From Rhodoferax sp. OV413 (lineage in GTDB: Bacteria; Pseudomonadota; Gammaproteobacteria; Burkholderiales; Burkholderiaceae_C), in contig CAMATS010000090.1 in NCBI GenBank assembly GCA_945861195.1, positions 1 through 7,856 of the forward strand: a DNA stretch of 7,856 bases, in the 5' to 3' direction. The position numbers and the translations under genes are program-made. Positions 5,783-7,856 of this stretch are shown piece after piece (the first letter of the stretch is position 1; each line of letters begins with the position of its first letter). The notes beneath the pieces are model-generated. The model was not told the DNA's origin and ran no database searches. It was given only the letters and a program-made list of their open reading frames with translations.

Positions 5783-7417
5783 TCAAACTGCTGCATGTCC
5801 CCTGGCGTGGGCTAGTAAACGACCGGCGTCTTTAGCGCTGACATGCTTGTATTGTCCCGCCCAGGCTATGAATTGATCCGGGCGAATCAGTACCCACCTG
5901 GCCTGATAACGGCCAGCCTCTGAGCTTGCTTTTTCATGAACAATGGTTAGTTTTAGACCCTCGGCATCAGCTGCATCTGCAAAGATCTGAACGTCAGAGG
6001 GGCTGGCATCGAACGCGAGCAGGGTGAACGAATCCCCCAGGACGTCAAAAACATTTTTTCCTGACGACAGCGTGGCGGGTGCCAAGTGGTGTCCGGCGCG
6101 GGCCAAGAACTGGTGCGAGCCCTTCGCGCTGCAGGCTCGCGGCTCAATGCTGTCTTGCCAGATCACGGGCGAGCCCTCATAGTGGGGTTCAAACGAATGC
6201 ACTTCTCCCGCGGCGCCTTGCGCGCGCGCGCTCCAAGCTTGTTCGAAAGCCACTTTGTCCCGCGTTGGGTCAAATTGCTCGAGGAAGACCTGATCCGTTT
6301 CAATCGACTTGGCAATAAAGTCGTTCATGGTGGAGGAAAGAACAGGGCGACGTTCGGCGTCGTAGGAATCCAACAAATGTGATCCACCCCATCCCTGCAG
6401 CACAGCAGCAAGTTTCCAGCCAAGGTTGCGCGCATCTTCCAGACCAGAGTTGACGCCGTAACCACCGTAGGGCGGGTGACTGTGGGCGGCGTCGCCAGCA
6501 ATAAAAATACGCCCGGCACGGTAGGTGTCAGCGATCGCAAACCGCAGGTCCCAGAACCCTATGTGTTGATGATCAATATCAAACTCGGCGCCGACGGCTT
6601 CTTGGAGGTATAACTTAAAGTCAAAATTATCTGCGGTTGTGCCAGGAGGCACAGGTGCGTGGAAGAACCAACTGCTGCCAAGATCTACACGCCCAAAAAA
6701 CTTCCAGTACCCTTTGAGCTCGGGTTGAAGGACGTTGTAAAAAGACTTACCGGGATAGCATGCCAGCAGGGCGTGAAGTTCATGCGAACGAAAAACCAAC
6801 AACGCCATGCGCCGATCATGATCAGTGAGGGTTTGTGTGATACCTGCTTGATCGCGGATTTTAGATCGGCTGCCATCACATCCCACGGCATAAGCCGCTC
6901 TGAGCGTTCGCTGCTGATCAGTTGTTACCCGGGTCACTTTGATAGTTGCACCTTCGGCGTCTTGCATGATCTCTTCTGCATCCCAACCGTAAAGCGTCTG
7001 AACCGAGGGTAGCATGGCCACACGCCGACGAAGCACCTTTTCAGTTTCGTACTGCGGCAGCCGCTCATTGGCAGTGAAATAATAGGGTTTAACCAGTTCA
7101 CGCTGCAGCCAGTCGTAGGAATATTTGCCCAGCAAGGTTCCGTATGCGGTGAGACCGCCAATTCCATATTCCGGCGGGATTGTGCGGGCTTTCCTCAGAT
7201 CTTTTTCTGCGCCCCAGAAGTGAAAATGCTCCATCGTTCGCTGCGTGAGGTTTTGCCCTTTGGGGATCGGCTGGGGCAGGAGATGCCGCTCCGTGAGTAG
7301 ACAGCGAATACCGCGTTGCCCGAGCTCAGCGGCGAGCCCAAGGCCCACAGGGCCGCCGCCGATGATCACCACCTCGGCGTCGAATGGCGTGGTGTTCGGT
7401 ACGTACCTACTCCTCAT
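5783..7417 (-). CDS. FAD-dependent aromatic hydroxylase (PHBH-fold, FAD_binding_3)
   Basis: A 544-aa class A flavoprotein monooxygenase. Landmarks, numbered from the ATG at 7417: the dinucleotide-binding GGGPVGLGLAAEL (20-32), E43 at the end of the second strand, GCDGSRSKIRD (179-189, the DG motif that contacts FAD and NADPH), and GRIFIAGDAAHSHPP with GGYGVNSGLEDARNLGWKLA (302-337, the GD motif that binds the FAD ribityl chain). A thioredoxin-like C-terminal extension (about 425-540, ending LIRPDQFIAWAG) is typical of phenol- and 3-(3-hydroxyphenyl)propionate-type hydroxylases rather than of the shorter p-hydroxybenzoate hydroxylase. Such enzymes use NAD(P)H and O2 to add a hydroxyl to a phenolic ring; the substrate cannot be told from sequence. 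The frame also allows a TTG start at 7429 (four more residues), but ATG 7417 has a weak GGAT six nt upstream and is preferred. It faces the decarboxylase/binding-protein operon, so it is transcribed separately. Confidence 0.93.
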   Translation of the reverse strand: MRSRYVPNTTPFDAEVVIIGGGPVGLGLAAELGQRGIRCLLTERHLLPQPIPKGQNLTQRTMEHFHFWGAEKDLRKARTIPPEYGIGGLTAYGTLLGKYSYDWLQRELVKPYYFTANERLPQYETEKVLRRRVAMLPSVQTLYGWDAEEIMQDAEGATIKVTRVTTDQQRTLRAAYAVGCDGSRSKIRDQAGITQTLTDHDRRMALLVFRSHELHALLACYPGKSFYNVLQPELKGYWKFFGRVDLGSSWFFHAPVPPGTTADNFDFKLYLQEAVGAEFDIDHQHIGFWDLRFAIADTYRAGRIFIAGDAAHSHPPYGGYGVNSGLEDARNLGWKLAAVLQGWGGSHLLDSYDAERRPVLSSTMNDFIAKSIETDQVFLEQFDPTRDKVAFEQAWSARAQGAAGEVHSFEPHYEGSPVIWQDSIEPRACSAKGSHQFLARAGHHLAPATLSSGKNVFDVLGDSFTLLAFDASPSDVQIFADAADAEGLKLTIVHEKASSEAGRYQARWVLIRPDQFIAWAGQYKHVSAKDAGRLLAHARGHAAV

Positions 7418-7523
7418 TATTTGATCCAATCGTCATCTGAATGAAAAAACTTCCTGGATAAGCCGGCTTCGCTGTGGGCCTTGCGCTGGGCTGAGAGATT
7501 AGATCACCACCCCGTATGGTAAA

Positions 7524-7553
7524 AATATCAATCCGTGCGAACTCCCAGGTCAA
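7524..7553 (-). promoter_or_regulatory. Candidate sigma-70 promoter for the flavin hydroxylase gene
   Basis: On the minus strand TTGACC (7553-7548, five of six matches to the -35 consensus) is followed after 18 nt by GATATT (7529-7524, four of six matches to the -10 consensus). Transcription would start near 7517, leaving a leader of about 100 nt before ATG 7417. The leader contains the 10-bp palindrome AAGCCGGCTT (7460-7469). This is a pattern match only, and no regulator gene is nearby to support control. Confidence 0.35.
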
Positions 7554-7839
7554 AACCACCCTGTTGACAGCTACCGCCGCCAACCAAAAGCCAAGCTGCT
7601 CAACCCAGCGCAGGCAGCCGCAGCGCCCGGTGAGCACGACCCAAGCGCCCTGCTCTGCCTGCCCTCGTCACCAACCCAGCACCACAACACCGCCCACGCA
7701 ATCCCGCCCCACACATCACAGGCCGTTCAGCACCTCACTGCCCAGCAGCCCAACATGCACCGCCCGGCCAGCAGTAAACTGGGTTTTGAACCCGTAAAAT
7801 GCACGGGCCGGAGCACTCCAAGTGCTGGGACACCCAAAC
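7554..7839. other. Non-coding region, C-rich on the plus strand
   Basis: Together with the hydroxylase leader this makes over 400 bp without a convincing gene. From about 7560 to 7790 the plus strand is markedly rich in C and A and poor in G. The frame that is open across it on the plus strand (7516-7797) is low-complexity Pro/Thr/Ser sequence with no ribosome binding site, and the minus-strand frames are short. AGCACT-CCA-AGTGCT (7812-7826) is a 6-bp inverted repeat with a 3-nt centre. I see no tRNA, no CRISPR and no transposase fragment. Confidence 0.5.
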
Positions 7840-7856
7840 AGTTGCAATATGCAACT
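7840..7856. promoter_or_regulatory. Perfect 7-3-7 palindrome resembling a MarR-type operator
   Basis: AGTTGCA-ATA-TGCAACT is an exact inverted repeat ending at the last base of the window. MarR-family regulators, which often control aromatic catabolism genes and respond to aromatic acids, typically bind 16-20-bp near-perfect palindromes with TTGC/GCAA cores. The size and core fit. The site lies more than 400 bp from the hydroxylase start, so it more likely serves a gene to the right of the window. The assignment to MarR is inference. Confidence 0.4.

Noticed and set aside
7407..7637. Minus-strand 76-codon frame overlapping the hydroxylase start
   Set aside because: It begins at GTG without a ribosome site, overlaps the better-supported hydroxylase start in another frame and shows no family pattern.
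7516..7797. Plus-strand 93-codon reading frame, Pro/Thr/Ser-rich
   Set aside because: No ribosome binding site, low-complexity composition that simply follows the C-rich strand, no recognisable domain, and it starts in the hydroxylase promoter region.
7716..7856. Minus-strand frame open from the right edge for 46 codons
   Set aside because: No recognisable domain, and it would place the 7-3-7 palindrome inside a gene. It could be a gene end, but the window gives no support.

Overview
The window looks like a chromosomal or accessory segment of a beta-proteobacterium of the order Burkholderiales, probably a Comamonadaceae-type organism such as Rhodoferax, Polaromonas or Variovorax. This is inference. 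It rests on the moderately high GC, a Bug/TctC-type periplasmic binding protein next to catabolic enzymes, a DUF3391 + HD-GYP signalling protein, and the style of the protein sequences. Nothing in the window fixes the genus.

Layout from left to right. (1) 1-662, minus strand: the N-terminal part of a DUF3391/HD-GYP cyclic-di-GMP phosphodiesterase that runs off the left edge. (2) 786-2096, plus strand and divergent from it: a class-III PLP enzyme resembling glutamate-1-semialdehyde aminomutase. (3) 2112-2999, minus strand and convergent with it: a Tat-exported dienelactone-hydrolase-family protein. Just upstream on the same strand is a 76-codon ORF with a clear signal peptide and ribosome binding site. 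(4) 3243-3698: a scar region. It holds the last 41 codons of a thermonuclease (SNase-family) gene on the minus strand. This relic is cut exactly at the edge of a 130-bp element whose ends look like IS21-family terminal inverted repeats. The remaining about 180 bp is the leader region of the next gene. (5) 3699-5781, plus strand: an apparent two-gene operon of a LigW-like (5-carboxyvanillate decarboxylase-type) amidohydrolase-superfamily decarboxylase and a Bug/TctC periplasmic solute-binding protein. (6) 5783-7417, minus strand: a PHBH-fold FAD aromatic hydroxylase whose stop codon lies 1 nt from the stop of the binding-protein gene. (7) 7418-7856: a long non-coding stretch with a candidate promoter for the hydroxylase and a perfect 7-3-7 palindrome at the extreme right edge that resembles a MarR-type operator.

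Taken together, the centre of the window reads as part of an aromatic-acid catabolic locus. The Bug protein would capture an aromatic carboxylate in the periplasm, the LigW-like enzyme would remove a ring carboxyl without oxygen, and the FAD enzyme would hydroxylate the resulting phenol before ring cleavage encoded elsewhere. The dienelactone hydrolase and the aminotransferase may or may not belong to the same pathway. No ring-cleavage enzyme, transcriptional regulator or transporter membrane subunit is present, so substrate and pathway are not determined. I see no CRISPR array, tRNA, rRNA, defence system or clearly undescribed multi-gene system. The least ordinary items are the small IS21-like element with its truncated thermonuclease relic, the exported dienelactone hydrolase with its upstream secreted micro-ORF, and the palindromes at the right edge.
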